NCBI GenBank assembly: GCA_965200505.1 | Contig: OZ241343.1 | Location: forward strand, 1,178,001 to 1,242,000 | Source: VXNE01 sp965200505 | Lineage (GTDB): Bacteria > Pseudomonadota > Gammaproteobacteria > Pseudomonadales > Azotimanducaceae | Reading direction: 5' to 3' | Length of the DNA: 64,000 nt | Shown here: piece after piece, positions 8,538-17,033 of the stretch | Position numbering within the stretch: the stretch's first letter is position 1 | How the letters are laid out: each line of letters starts with the position of its first letter | Made by a program: the position numbers and the translations under genes | The notes under the pieces: model-generated | Seen by the model: the letters and a program-made list of their open reading frames with translations, nothing else | Database searches by the model: none | What the model was told of the DNA's origin: nothing

Positions 8538-9056
8538 TCAATGATCCATCGTGAGATGCTCTTCGAACAACTCGATCTCGTAGTCGATCTTGCGCTTCAA
8601 GAGCGTCGTCCCCAGCAACCCGGAGAGTGAGGCGATCATCCCAGACATCGTGGGGATGGTCGCCATCGACACCCCGGCCGCCATCGACCGCGCGTTGCCG
8701 CCTTGGGTGGCCATGGCGTCGAACACCGTGATCATGCCCGTCACCGTGCCGAGCAGACCCAACAGCGGACAAAGCTGCACACACGTCTGGATGATCGGGA
8801 ACGAGCCGGTGATGCGGGCGGACGCTTGGGAGATGAGCGCGGTGCGAATCTCCTGGGCGCTCCAGGAGCGCCGCTCCGGGCGCTCCTCCCATTCGTCCGT
8901 GGCGGCGCGAATCACCTGCTTGTGCTCGCTGCGGAAGTACCAGATGCGCTCGAACAGGAGCGTCCACATCAGGAAGGTGACGATGCCGATCAGGTACAGC
9001 ACATCCCCGCCCTGCTCCATGTAGGCGAGGATGGCGTGATAGGCGTCGTTGAACAT
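8538..9056 (-). CDS. exbB: ExbB/MotA/TolQ-family proton channel (short form)
   Basis: 172 residues with the three-helix layout of short ExbB proteins: LYLIGIVTFLMWTLLFERIW at the N-terminus, then CPLLGLLGTVTGMITVFDAM and TIPTMSGMIASLSGLLGTTL. The G-L-L-G-T-V-x-G-M segment is the family signature. It forms the motor with the ExbD downstream. It sits 10 bases after the long ExbB-like gene; having both a long and a short ExbB is the hallmark of TtpC-type TonB2 systems. Confidence 0.9.
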   Translation of the reverse strand: MFNDAYHAILAYMEQGGDVLYLIGIVTFLMWTLLFERIWYFRSEHKQVIRAATDEWEERPERRSWSAQEIRTALISQASARITGSFPIIQTCVQLCPLLGLLGTVTGMITVFDAMATQGGNARSMAAGVSMATIPTMSGMIASLSGLLGTTLLKRKIDYEIELFEEHLTMDH

Positions 9057-9066
9057 CGTGTCGGCC

Positions 9067-10569
9067 CTACCCGAGCGGCCGCCCGGCCGCCTCGGCGCGT
9101 TGCGCGATGAGGCCGGCGCTCTCTTCGTCCAGCACGTGGATCACCGCCTTGCTGCGGGTGGCCACGATGGAATGGAGCAGCACCGTCGGAATCGCCACGC
9201 ACAGCCCCAGCACCGTGGTCATCAGCGCCGTCGAGATGCCGCCGGCCATCGTCTTGGGATCGCCGGTGCCGAACAGCGTGATGGCTTGGAACGTCAAGAT
9301 CATGCCGATCACCGTGCCGAGCAGGCCGAGCAGCGGCGCCACCACGGAAATCACTTGGATCAGCGAGATGTTGCGCGTGAGGTGGGGCGTCTCGTTCAAG
9401 ATCGCCTCCGAGAGCTTGAGGTCCAAGGTGTCCACGTCAATGGATTGGTTGTCCATATAGACGTTCAGCAGGCGCCCCAGCGGGTTGTCTTCGTTCGGCT
9501 CGTCTGGCCGCCGCTTCTGGTTCTGCACCTTGAGGCCAACCAACGTCAACGTGATCAGCCGCTCGATGGCGAGCAGCACGCCGAGCAGGCCACCCAAGAT
9601 GATGACCGAGCCGACATAGCCGCCTTGGCCGTCGCAGAATGGCAGCCAACACTCGCCATTGGCGATGCCGCCGAACGGCGAGCCGACGCGCTCGCCCACG
9701 GTGGCGGCTTGGATGAGCAGGCTCAGCATCGAACCGCGCGACGGGTCAACGGCGAACTCCACCACCTCGCCCGGCGCGGCGTCGGACATTTCCTCCGCGG
9801 TGTTGGCGAAACGCGCCGCCGGCTGGCGCGCCAACTCGACCAAGGCGCGCGCCTCGATGTCGTAGTTGATGTACTCGCCATCGGCCACCACGTTGAAGGC
9901 GCCGACGCGAATGACCTCGGTTTCAACCCGTTCGCCGGTGAGCTTGTTGACGGTGGCGGGGAAGCGCGACACCTTGCCCGATTCCGTCATCTCGCGCTGC
10001 AGCTCGAACCAGAGCTGCTCCATCTCGTCAATGGTCGCGAGTTGCGACGCGGTGCCCATCTTCGCCGCCAATTCGCCGAGCCACTCGCCGCGGCCTGGAA
10101 ACTCCAAGCTGATGATGGACGTCTCGAAGAGGCCGCGGGTGTCGCCGGCCACCTGTTGCAGCACGCCGAACAGCTCACGCAGCGAGCCCAAGCGCTTGTC
10201 CAGCTGCTCCTGCATGTCGCCGATGCGGATTTCGTTTTCCTCGAAGCGTGTCTCCAGCCGCTCGCTGCGCTGTTCCTCGCGGCGCCGCTCGGCTTTCGCG
10301 TTGTCCAGCAGTTGCTGCTGATCGGCGCGGCGCTGCACGAACTCGCGTTCGCGGCGCACATGGTCTTGGCTTTCCACCACGCGCCGCTCTTCCACGTTCT
10401 TCAGCAGCTCGCCCAAGGAATCGGCCTTGACGACTTCAAGGTCGTCCGCGCCGGCGGCGGGTGCCGCCTCTTCTTGCGCGTCTTGCGCGGCGGCGCCGAA
10501 GGCCAGCAGGGCGGCGAGGCACCAAGTGGCGGCGCCGGGGAGGGATGTCGTCATCTTCACTGGGTTCAT
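9067..10569 (-). CDS. TtpC-like long MotA/TolQ/ExbB-family protein
   Basis: 500 residues. A signal-like N-terminus (cleavage near AFGAAAQDA) leads to a long charged coiled coil (around 60-150: REREFVQRRADQQQLLDNAK, RFEENEIRIGDMQEQLDKRL), then a periplasmic globular region. The C-terminal ExbB-type channel starts near residue 310 (VGSVIILGGLLGVLLAIERL, then APLLGLLGTVIGMILTFQAI). This is the layout of TtpC, the extra subunit of Vibrio and Shewanella TonB2 systems. I infer that it couples the motor to the periplasmic DUF3450 and TPR proteins. Confidence 0.85.
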   Translation of the reverse strand: MNPVKMTTSLPGAATWCLAALLAFGAAAQDAQEEAAPAAGADDLEVVKADSLGELLKNVEERRVVESQDHVRREREFVQRRADQQQLLDNAKAERRREEQRSERLETRFEENEIRIGDMQEQLDKRLGSLRELFGVLQQVAGDTRGLFETSIISLEFPGRGEWLGELAAKMGTASQLATIDEMEQLWFELQREMTESGKVSRFPATVNKLTGERVETEVIRVGAFNVVADGEYINYDIEARALVELARQPAARFANTAEEMSDAAPGEVVEFAVDPSRGSMLSLLIQAATVGERVGSPFGGIANGECWLPFCDGQGGYVGSVIILGGLLGVLLAIERLITLTLVGLKVQNQKRRPDEPNEDNPLGRLLNVYMDNQSIDVDTLDLKLSEAILNETPHLTRNISLIQVISVVAPLLGLLGTVIGMILTFQAITLFGTGDPKTMAGGISTALMTTVLGLCVAIPTVLLHSIVATRSKAVIHVLDEESAGLIAQRAEAAGRPLG

Positions 10570-10575
10570 GATGCG

Positions 10576-11346
10576 TTACTCCGGCGCCGTGATGGGAAGG
10601 ATGAGCATGTTCGGCGCGAGTTGCTTGCGCGCCATGCGGATGCCGTTGCGCACCGGCGTCGCGAACTCCTCGCTGATCGGCCTCCAGCGGCGCTCCTGCT
10701 GATCCCACATGCCCGTTTCTTCGCCGTCGCTGGTCTGATAGACGAGCGCCACCCGCCCCATCTTCAGCACATCGACGATGCGCTCGCCGCCATCCACCTC
10801 GATGGTGCGGCTGTGGGCTTCCATGGTGCGCCCGTACTCGTTCTCGATCTGGTATGCGCGCAGCACTTGCGAGAACTTCTCGGAGACGGCCACGTCCGCG
10901 CGGTCCATGATCTCGCGCAGGCGGGCGATGCGGTCGTGGCGCTCTTCCACCAGGAACGGCAGATCCAACTCCACGAATTGCTCAAGCCCGTCGATCATGC
11001 GCAGCATCAGCGGCGTGATCTGGCGCTCGATGACGGTGACGCGGTCGATGGACTCCGCCAGTTGCGTCATCTCCCTGTTTTGGTTGGAGATTTGCTTTTC
11101 TAGCTGGCGGTTGTAAACGCGCAGGCCCTCGATTTCCTTCAGCACCGTCTTGTAGTCGTGGTAGAGCTCGCGGGTTTCCTCGGCGAGTGCGTCGATCTTG
11201 CCTTGCGAGGCCCGCGCCTGCTCGTTGATGCGCTCCACGACGGCAAAGACGTCGTCAAGCGTGGTGGCTTGGGCGCTGGTGGCGAGGACCGCCCCCGACC
11301 ATGCCAGCGCAATGGCCGCCAAGCTGCTAACTCGATGTTTGTTCAT
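10576..11346 (-). CDS. DUF3450 periplasmic protein, first gene of TonB2-type operon
   Basis: 256 residues. The signal peptide (MNKHRVSSLAAIALAWSGAV... with an AQA site near 27) is followed by a long coiled coil (EGLRVYNRQLEKQISNQNRE) and the conserved core (LPFLVEERHDRIARLREIMD, YQIENEYGRTMEAHSRTIEV, GRVALVYQTSDGEETGMWD). DUF3450 proteins open TtpC-type TonB2 operons, but I know of no assigned biochemical function. Six genes from here to the TPR gene run with gaps of 6-18 bases. The 258 bases upstream hold no recognisable gene and should contain the operon promoter. Confidence 0.85.
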   Translation of the reverse strand: MNKHRVSSLAAIALAWSGAVLATSAQATTLDDVFAVVERINEQARASQGKIDALAEETRELYHDYKTVLKEIEGLRVYNRQLEKQISNQNREMTQLAESIDRVTVIERQITPLMLRMIDGLEQFVELDLPFLVEERHDRIARLREIMDRADVAVSEKFSQVLRAYQIENEYGRTMEAHSRTIEVDGGERIVDVLKMGRVALVYQTSDGEETGMWDQQERRWRPISEEFATPVRNGIRMARKQLAPNMLILPITAPE

Positions 11347-11604
11347 GAGTTTTCCTGTGTGAAAGGTCGGTCAAACAACGGCGTGGCACCGGCGCGAACG
11401 CCGCCACGCGATGCCCCCAAGGGCGCCAAGGTGAGAACCCCCGCAATATCCGCGTGGGAGCATCCACGAAACCCCGCCAGTGTGTCAAGGACAATGCGGG
11501 GGAGTGTAAACCCAAATGGCGTCCATCCCACGGCGCCGAATCTCCCCCGCCCGCCAATGGTCAAGCGTCCGGTTCGCAATCCGCCCTGGCCGGCGCGGCC
11601 GCCG

Positions 11605-12291
11605 TCAGGACGCGCCGCCTAAGTGTTCCTCGAACAGCGCCAAGGTGCGATGGCGCGCGGTGGCCGCGGCCGCGGCGTCGTGGCTGCCGCGATGATCGCA
11701 GTTGAAGCCGTGGTCCGCCGGATAGACATGCACCGCCACATCCGGCAGGGCGGCGCGGATGCGCTCGACGTCCTGCATGGGAATGTGCGCGTCGAGCTCG
11801 CCGAAGTGCATGATGACCGGGCAGCGGGCGGTGCGGTTCAGCTCCCCGGCGATGCCGCCGCCATAGTAGGCCGAGGCGCAGGCGATGCCTTCGAGTTCAC
11901 AGGCCGCGATCCAGGTGAGCAGCCCGCCGAAGCAATAGCCGACGACGCCGACCTTGCCGTACTTGCCGGCTTCATCCACCGCCGCCTGCAAGTCGAGCAG
12001 GGTGAGGTCGCGGTTCAGCTTGGCGAAGGCCAGGTCGATGCCGCGTCCCATGTCGGCTTCTTCGTAGCCGAGCTCCACGCCGCGCTCCACCCGGTCGAAG
12101 ATGTGCGGGGCGATCACCGCGTAGCCATCTTGCGCGTAGCCTTCGCAAACCTCGCGGACGTGGGCGTTGACGCCGAAGATCTCCTGAATGACGACCACCG
12201 CGCCCTTGGCATCACCGGGGCTCGCCGGCAACGCCTCCGCTGCCGCCAGCGCAAACCCGTCCGCGGCGCGCAACTGCCTGTTCGAGACCAT
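11605..12291 (-). CDS. Dienelactone hydrolase family protein
   Basis: 228 residues, alpha/beta hydrolase. The catalytic triad is visible: Cys in VGYCFGG, Asp in GELDAHIP, His in YPADHGFNCD. The N-terminal Glu of VVVIQEIFG is also conserved in this family. It probably hydrolyses a dienelactone or related small ester, but the substrate is not evident and no catechol-degradation genes are adjacent. It is a monocistronic leftward gene. Confidence 0.88.
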   Translation of the reverse strand: MVSNRQLRAADGFALAAAEALPASPGDAKGAVVVIQEIFGVNAHVREVCEGYAQDGYAVIAPHIFDRVERGVELGYEEADMGRGIDLAFAKLNRDLTLLDLQAAVDEAGKYGKVGVVGYCFGGLLTWIAACELEGIACASAYYGGGIAGELNRTARCPVIMHFGELDAHIPMQDVERIRAALPDVAVHVYPADHGFNCDHRGSHDAAAAATARHRTLALFEEHLGGAS

Positions 12292-12401
12292 GTGAACTCT
12301 CCCTTCCCCCGTTTTGCCCCCACCGCCGACCTTGCTTGACGGCCCGCGGCGGCCCTCGCCCGCGCACTCTATGGCACGTCAAAGCGAACGTTCAGCCTAA
12401 C

Positions 12402-12600
12402 CTATTTTGGGGCGTCACGCAGGCGCGGCTGGGCGCGTTGTGCAAGGGTGCCGGCTGGTCGGGCAGGAAGCCGCCGGCGGGTGCTGGCCATCTCTGAAAA
12501 CAGGCCCTCGGCCCTCTCGGCGAGATAGTCCACGAACAGGCGAATACGGCTTCTAGACGCGGGGTGCGCCTTATGCCGAATGGCGCAAAGGGCACCTCTC
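12402..12600 (-). pseudogene. Possible C-terminal remnant of a LysR-type regulator
   Basis: This frame reads LCAIRHKAHPASRSRIRLFV and DYLAERA, which resembles the last segment of LysR-type regulators (arginine, then a hydrophobic F-hD-F/Y-L motif). Nothing of the DNA-binding or effector domains is present, and higA abuts on the upstream side. It lies within the 319-base stretch 12292-12610, where I see no intact gene. The match is short, so chance is possible. Confidence 0.3.
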
Positions 12601-12610
12601 CGCCCGCCTT

Positions 12611-12886
12611 TTACGCCGCGGCCCTCGCTTGCGCCAAATCGTAGGCCGATTGCATGGCCATCCACATGTGCGCCTTGCCAATGCCGCCTGCCTCCAGTGC
12701 CAACGCCAACTTCGCGGAGAGCCGCGCCTTCCCGTTGAGCACCGCCCCTAGAGATTGCCGCGCACAGCCCAACTTGCGCGCAGCCTCGCACTGCGTCCAT
12801 CCCAGTGCCGCCAAATCGTCGCGCAGCACCTCACCCGGATGCGCGGGGTCGACCATCCGAACGCTATCGTCTGCCGTCGCACCCAT
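12611..12886 (-). CDS. higA: HigA-family antitoxin (HTH)
   Basis: 91 residues of the VapI/HigA type: HPGEVLRDDLAALGWTQCEA is the conserved start of the helix-turn-helix, followed by RKLGCARQSLGAVLNGKARL. It would bind and repress its own promoter and neutralise a HigB toxin. The start is the ATG at 12886, preceded by AAGGGAAGG within the 16-base gap after the higB stop. The adjacent toxin gene is broken, so this antitoxin appears to be an orphan. Confidence 0.8.
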   Translation of the reverse strand: MGATADDSVRMVDPAHPGEVLRDDLAALGWTQCEAARKLGCARQSLGAVLNGKARLSAKLALALEAGGIGKAHMWMAMQSAYDLAQARAAA

Positions 12887-12902
12887 CAACCTTCCCTTGC
12901 CT

Positions 12903-13032
12903 TCAGTGGTAATCGACAAGATCAACATCAACTGCCTCGCCCGCATCAAAGCGGAACGTGGCGCGCCAGTTTCCAGAAGCCCGCGAACCCAGTTTCCGCA
13001 AGCTGCCGCAGCCCCTTGTGTTTGATTTTCAT
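12903..13032 (-). pseudogene. higB: higB toxin remnant with internal deletion and frameshift
   Basis: From the ATG at 13032 the frame gives MKIKHKGLRQLAETGF, the usual beginning of HigB. The usual HigB end (SGNWRATFRFDAGEAVDVDL, then VDYH and a stop at 12903) follows in another frame. The two halves are only 130 bases from start to stop, whereas an intact gene is near 280. About 150 bases and the catalytic middle of the RelE-fold toxin are missing. It sits directly upstream of higA in the normal toxin-antitoxin order. Confidence 0.72.
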
Positions 13033-13369
13033 CTCGCATCACCGGAGCCAAGGTCGCCATCGGGCACCGTGCCTCATGCATCGGGGCCCTCATGCACCCA
13101 CACGCTTCGTTGATGTACACCGTCAGCATGGCGCACCCTCTCACTCGGCACACTCTACATCATCCCCGTGGGGCTCGGGCGGCAATCGTTCATGGGGCTG
13201 TCGGTAGTGCCGGAAAGGCACCGCAAGGCTGCTCCCGGCAACCGCCCGCGTACAGATCGGAAAAAATGGGCTAGGCTGACTCGCGCTGGTCAATGTGCGC
13301 CACGGGTTAACGCAAGTGTCATAATCCCGTCGTGTAATGCCCAACACGCATGTGTGCTGCGGAGGCCCC

Positions 13370-14068
13370 ATGGCTGGCAATTCGGTGCTGCTCATCGAGG
13401 ATGAACCGGACATCCGCGAGATGCTCTGCTTCTCGCTGGGCCGCGCCGGGTTCACTGTGCGCGACGCCGGCAGCGCCGAAAAGGCGCTCCGGGCGCTCGA
13501 CGAGGCGTTGCCGGATTTGCTCATCATCGACTGGATGCTGCCCGGCATGAGCGGCGTCGAGCTCGCCCGCCGCTTGCGCCGCGATCCGCGCACCGCGGAC
13601 TTGCCGCTGCTCATGCTCACCGCGCGGGGCGAAGAGTCGGACAAATTGAAGAGCTTTGACGCCGGTGTGGACGATTACGTCACCAAGCCGTTCTCGCCCC
13701 GCGAACTCGTTGCCCGCGTACGGGCCTTGCTGCGCCGCGCCGGCGCCACCGACGACGGCAAGTTCCGCGCCGGTGGCATCGAGGTGGACAGCAACGGGCG
13801 CCGCGTCACCGCCGACGGCACTGTGGTGCATGTGGGGCCCACGGAGTTTCGCTTGATCGAGACGTTGATCCGCCACCCGGAGCGGGCGTTCGACCGCGCC
13901 CAGCTATTGGACAAGGTGTGGGGCCGCAACGTCTATGTGGAAGAGCGCACCGTGGACGTGCATGTGCTGCGGCTGCGCAAGGCGCTGGCGCCGTTCGGCA
14001 TGGACAAGCTCATCCAGACGGTGCGCGGCGTGGGATACCGCTTCTCCACCAACCGCGAAGCGGCGTGA
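13370..14068 (+). CDS. phoB: Phosphate regulon response regulator PhoB
   Basis: 232 residues. The receiver domain has acidic residues in LLIEDEPDIRE, the phosphorylated Asp in LLIIDWMLPGM and Lys in VTKPFSPRE. The OmpR-type winged helix ends in YVEERTVDVHVLRLRKAL and GVGYRFS. When phosphorylated by PhoR it activates phosphate-starvation genes. The start is the ATG at 13370, preceded by GGAGG; an in-frame ATG 33 bases up has no such site. I looked for a Pho box upstream and did not find a convincing one. phoR follows immediately. Confidence 0.93.
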   Translation: MAGNSVLLIEDEPDIREMLCFSLGRAGFTVRDAGSAEKALRALDEALPDLLIIDWMLPGMSGVELARRLRRDPRTADLPLLMLTARGEESDKLKSFDAGVDDYVTKPFSPRELVARVRALLRRAGATDDGKFRAGGIEVDSNGRRVTADGTVVHVGPTEFRLIETLIRHPERAFDRAQLLDKVWGRNVYVEERTVDVHVLRLRKALAPFGMDKLIQTVRGVGYRFSTNREAA

Positions 14069-14180
14069 CTTGGCGGCCATCGCGCTGGCGTGGGCGCGGC
14101 CTGTCGTGGCGCGGGCTTCGGCGCCGCGGCGGTGCGCGAAGCGCCTCGCACCACCACTTCCCCGCGTCCAGCGGTTTGCC

Positions 14181-15473
14181 GTGACCGCTCGCGGCGCGGC
14201 AAGCGTAGCGGGTGCCGGCGCCGCGGCTGTTTTGGTGGGTTGGCTCGCGCAGAGCTTGGCTTGGGGCTTGGTGGTGCTCTTGGCCGCAATCCTGCTCCAC
14301 CACGCCGTTCAGTACCGGGCGTTCGCCCGCTGGGCACACCGGCCGCTTGCCCGCCCACGGCTCGAGGGCGGCATTTGGCGGCACCCGGCCGAACGGTTGC
14401 ATCGCGCCATTCTGGCGGGACGCGGGCGCAGCCGGGCGCTGCTCGGCGCCCAGCGACGCCTGCGCAGCACGACGGACGCGCTGCCCGATGGCTGGGTGAT
14501 CGTCCGGGCGGACGGCGCCATCGAAACCTACAACCAAGCCGCGCAGGCGGTGCTGGGCCTCTCTCACGACGACCAAGACAAGAACTTGGCGGCGCTGGCG
14601 CGCAATCCGCGCCTCTTGGCTTTGTTGAAGGGCGACATCGAGAGCGAGATGGCGGAGATCGCGGCGCCCACGGACGAATCCCGCCGCATCGAGCTGCGGC
14701 GCATCCCCATGGAGGAGGGGCGCGCCATCGTCATGGCGCGGGATGTCACGGAGTTGAATCGCCTGCTCACCATGCGGCAGGACTTCATCGCCAACGTGTC
14801 CCACGAGCTGCGCACGCCGCTCACGGTCATCGTCGGCTATCTGGAGGAGCTCGACGACGAGGACATCGACTTCGCCACGCTGAAGGGCATGTTGCCGAAA
14901 CTCACGCCCCAGGCGCGGCGCATGCACGCGCTGGTGGACGATCTCTTGACGCTCACGCGGCTGGAGTCCGCGCCGTTGCCGAACGAGGCCACCATCGAGG
15001 TGGTCAATGTGCCGCAGATGCTGGACACCATCGCCACCGAGGCGCGACGCTTGGCGAGCAAGACGCACAAGCTGGTCGTGAACGCGGAGGCGGGGTTGGC
15101 GTTGCGCGGCGTTGGTTCGGAGCTGTACAGCGCCTTCAACAACCTCGTCACCAACGCGGTGCGCTACAGCCCGGATGGCGGCGCCATCGACGTGCGTTGG
15201 TTCGGCAGCGTTAGCGGGCCGCGCTTCGAGGTGCGGGACGAAGGCATGGGCATCGCGCCGGAGCACCGGTCTCGGCTCACGGAACGGTTTTATCGCATCG
15301 ATCTCTCGGGTTCACGGGTGCGTGGCGGCACCGGGCTGGGGCTCGCCATCGTGAAGCATGTGCTGCGGCGCCATCAGTCCGTGTTGCATGTGGACAGCGA
15401 ACTGGGCAAGGGCAGCGTCTTCTACTGCGTGTTTCCTCCGGAGCAGGCGCGGGCCACCCCGGCCGTTTCGTGA
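14181..15473 (+). CDS. phoR: Phosphate regulon sensor kinase PhoR
   Basis: Histidine kinase that phosphorylates PhoB. From the GTG at 14181 it is 430 residues, almost the length of E. coli PhoR (431). An N-terminal hydrophobic hairpin (AAAVLVGWLAQSLAWGLVVL) is followed by a PAS domain (TTDALPDGWVIVRADGAIET) and the H-box Asp-Phe-Ile-Ala-Asn-Val-Ser-His-Glu-Leu-Arg-Thr. The ATP-binding N, G1 and G2 boxes are NNLVTNAVRYS, RDEGMGIA and GGTGLGLAIVKH. The frame is open further up, with a TTG at 14070 just after the phoB stop and a GTG at 14106; no start has a strong Shine-Dalgarno. Confidence 0.88.
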   Translation: MTARGAASVAGAGAAAVLVGWLAQSLAWGLVVLLAAILLHHAVQYRAFARWAHRPLARPRLEGGIWRHPAERLHRAILAGRGRSRALLGAQRRLRSTTDALPDGWVIVRADGAIETYNQAAQAVLGLSHDDQDKNLAALARNPRLLALLKGDIESEMAEIAAPTDESRRIELRRIPMEEGRAIVMARDVTELNRLLTMRQDFIANVSHELRTPLTVIVGYLEELDDEDIDFATLKGMLPKLTPQARRMHALVDDLLTLTRLESAPLPNEATIEVVNVPQMLDTIATEARRLASKTHKLVVNAEAGLALRGVGSELYSAFNNLVTNAVRYSPDGGAIDVRWFGSVSGPRFEVRDEGMGIAPEHRSRLTERFYRIDLSGSRVRGGTGLGLAIVKHVLRRHQSVLHVDSELGKGSVFYCVFPPEQARATPAVS

Positions 15474-15495
15474 ACCGCACCGTGCGGCCGGCGCG

Positions 15496-16272
15496 TCAGC
15501 GGCGGGCTTGGCTCAAGTGCATCCCGCCGTCCATGATGAGGGATTCGCCGGTGATGACGTCCGCGCCGGCGATGAAGTAGAGCACCCCTTCGGCGATGGT
15601 GTCCGGCGTGGTGGTGAGCTTGAGCGGCGCGTTGGCTTCAAGGTAATCCTTGGTGGCGGCATAGCGTTCCGCCCCCATCCCCTGTTCCAGCCAGTCGCCC
15701 TGAATGAAGCCAGGGCAAACCGCGTTCACGCGGATTTCCGGCCCCAGCACCCGGGCGAGCGAGAGCGTCATCGTCAAGAGGGCGCCCTTGGAGGCCGCGT
15801 AGGCGATGGAGCTGCCCACGCCCATGATGCCGGCGATGGAGGCGACGTTGACGATGCCGCCCCTTCCGGCGCGGCGCATCGCCGGGGCGGCGGCGCGGGC
15901 CATTTGATATGGCCCGACGACGTTCACGGCATAGATGTGCTCGAAATCTTCCCGCGTGAGCCCGTCCAAGTTCTCATGGGCGTTGAACTTGGTGGTGCCG
16001 GCGTTGTTCACCAGCGCGTCAAGGCGGCCCCATTTGTCGATGGCGGCTTTGGTGAGGGCGCGGCACTGGGCGTCGTCCGCCACATCCGCTTGCACCACGA
16101 TGGTCTCCACGCCGAACGCCGCGCACGCGGCTTGCGTCTCTTCGGCGCCGGCGGCGTTGCGCGAGTAGTTGATGGCGACATGGCAGCCGCGCTCGGCTAA
16201 CTGCCGGGCGCAAGCGGCGCCCACCCCTGACGAAGAGCCGGTGACGATGGCGACGCCTTCCTGCAAATCCAC
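15496..16272 (-). CDS. Short-chain dehydrogenase/reductase
   Basis: 258 residues, classical SDR. The NAD(P)-binding motif is TGSSSGVGAACA, NNAG is present, and the catalytic residues are Ser of VNVASIAGI with Tyr/Lys of YAASKGA. The C-terminus (GADVITGESLIMDGGMHLSQ) is FabG-like. The substrate is unknown. I start at the GTG at 16272 because GGGGAGGG lies about seven bases upstream; an ATG 24 bases further up would place that site inside the gene. It is convergent with phoR and divergent from the HAD gene. Confidence 0.85.
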   Translation of the reverse strand: MDLQEGVAIVTGSSSGVGAACARQLAERGCHVAINYSRNAAGAEETQAACAAFGVETIVVQADVADDAQCRALTKAAIDKWGRLDALVNNAGTTKFNAHENLDGLTREDFEHIYAVNVVGPYQMARAAAPAMRRAGRGGIVNVASIAGIMGVGSSIAYAASKGALLTMTLSLARVLGPEIRVNAVCPGFIQGDWLEQGMGAERYAATKDYLEANAPLKLTTTPDTIAEGVLYFIAGADVITGESLIMDGGMHLSQARR

Positions 16273-16375
16273 TGTGGTGCCCTCCCCAATGCCCAAGTTG
16301 CCGGGTGGGTTATATCAATCGGCTATGCTTCGCGCACCGCCCGTGCCGCCGCTGCGTTCGAGAGGGAGCCGCACC

Positions 16376-17020
16376 ATGCCCATTGCCGCCACGTTGTGGG
16401 ACATCGGCGGTGTGCTGACGACCAGCCCGTTCGAGGCGTTCAACCGCTTCGAGGCGGATGCCGGCCTGCCCAAGGACTTCATCCGCGGCGTGAACGCGCG
16501 CAATTCGGATACCAATGCTTGGGCGCAGTTCGAATCCAACCAAGTGACGTTGGACGAGTTCGATGCCCTCTTTCGGGCGGAAAGCGCCGCGTTGGGGCAT
16601 CCCTTGGGCGGCAAGGCGGTGGTGGAGCTCTTGAGCGGAGACCTGCGCCCGCGCATGGTCGCGGCGCTCAAGGCGTGCAAGGCGCGGTTCCGGGTGGGCG
16701 CCATCACCAACAACCTGCAGCCAAGCGAACCCGCCATCGCGCCGCGTGACCCCGGCCGGGCCACCGAGATGCAAGACGTGATGGCACTTTTCGACATGGT
16801 GGTGGAATCCAGCATCGAGGGCATCCGCAAACCGAACCCGGAGATTTACCTGCGGGCTTGCGAGCGCTTGGGCGTGGCACCCGACGAGTGCGTCTTTCTG
16901 GACGATCTGGGCATCAACTTGAAGCCGGCGCGGGCGTTGGGGATGCACACCATCAAGGTGGTGAGCGAGGATCAGGCGCTGGCCGAGTTAGGTGAGGCGA
17001 CCGGACTTGCCGTGGGCTGA
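16376..17020 (+). CDS. HAD-superfamily hydrolase (class IA)
   Basis: 214 residues. Motif I is WDIGGVLTT, with the nucleophilic Asp but Gly where many phosphatases have the second Asp. Motif II is AITNN, motif III is the Lys of IRKPNPEIYLRACERLG, and motif IV is FLDDLGINLKPA. This form resembles the HAD domains near acyl-CoA dehydrogenases and epoxide hydrolases, but the substrate cannot be read from sequence. Start at ATG 16376, with GAGAGGGAG upstream. It converges with the PfkB kinase. Confidence 0.82.
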   Translation: MPIAATLWDIGGVLTTSPFEAFNRFEADAGLPKDFIRGVNARNSDTNAWAQFESNQVTLDEFDALFRAESAALGHPLGGKAVVELLSGDLRPRMVAALKACKARFRVGAITNNLQPSEPAIAPRDPGRATEMQDVMALFDMVVESSIEGIRKPNPEIYLRACERLGVAPDECVFLDDLGINLKPARALGMHTIKVVSEDQALAELGEATGLAVG

Positions 17021-17033
17021 AGTTGAGGCGGCA

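Noticed and set aside
9049..11103. 684-codon plus-strand frame opposite the TonB2-type operon
   Set aside because: Antisense shadow; the opposite strand has recognised gene families with proper spacing.
11343..11579. Small minus-strand gene upstream of the DUF3450 gene
   Set aside because: No family features; it ends within the start of DUF3450 and covers what should be the operon's promoter region.
13300..13369. Pho box upstream of phoB
   Set aside because: TGTCAT at 13317 and TGTAAT at 13333 are 16 bases apart, not the 11 of a Pho box.
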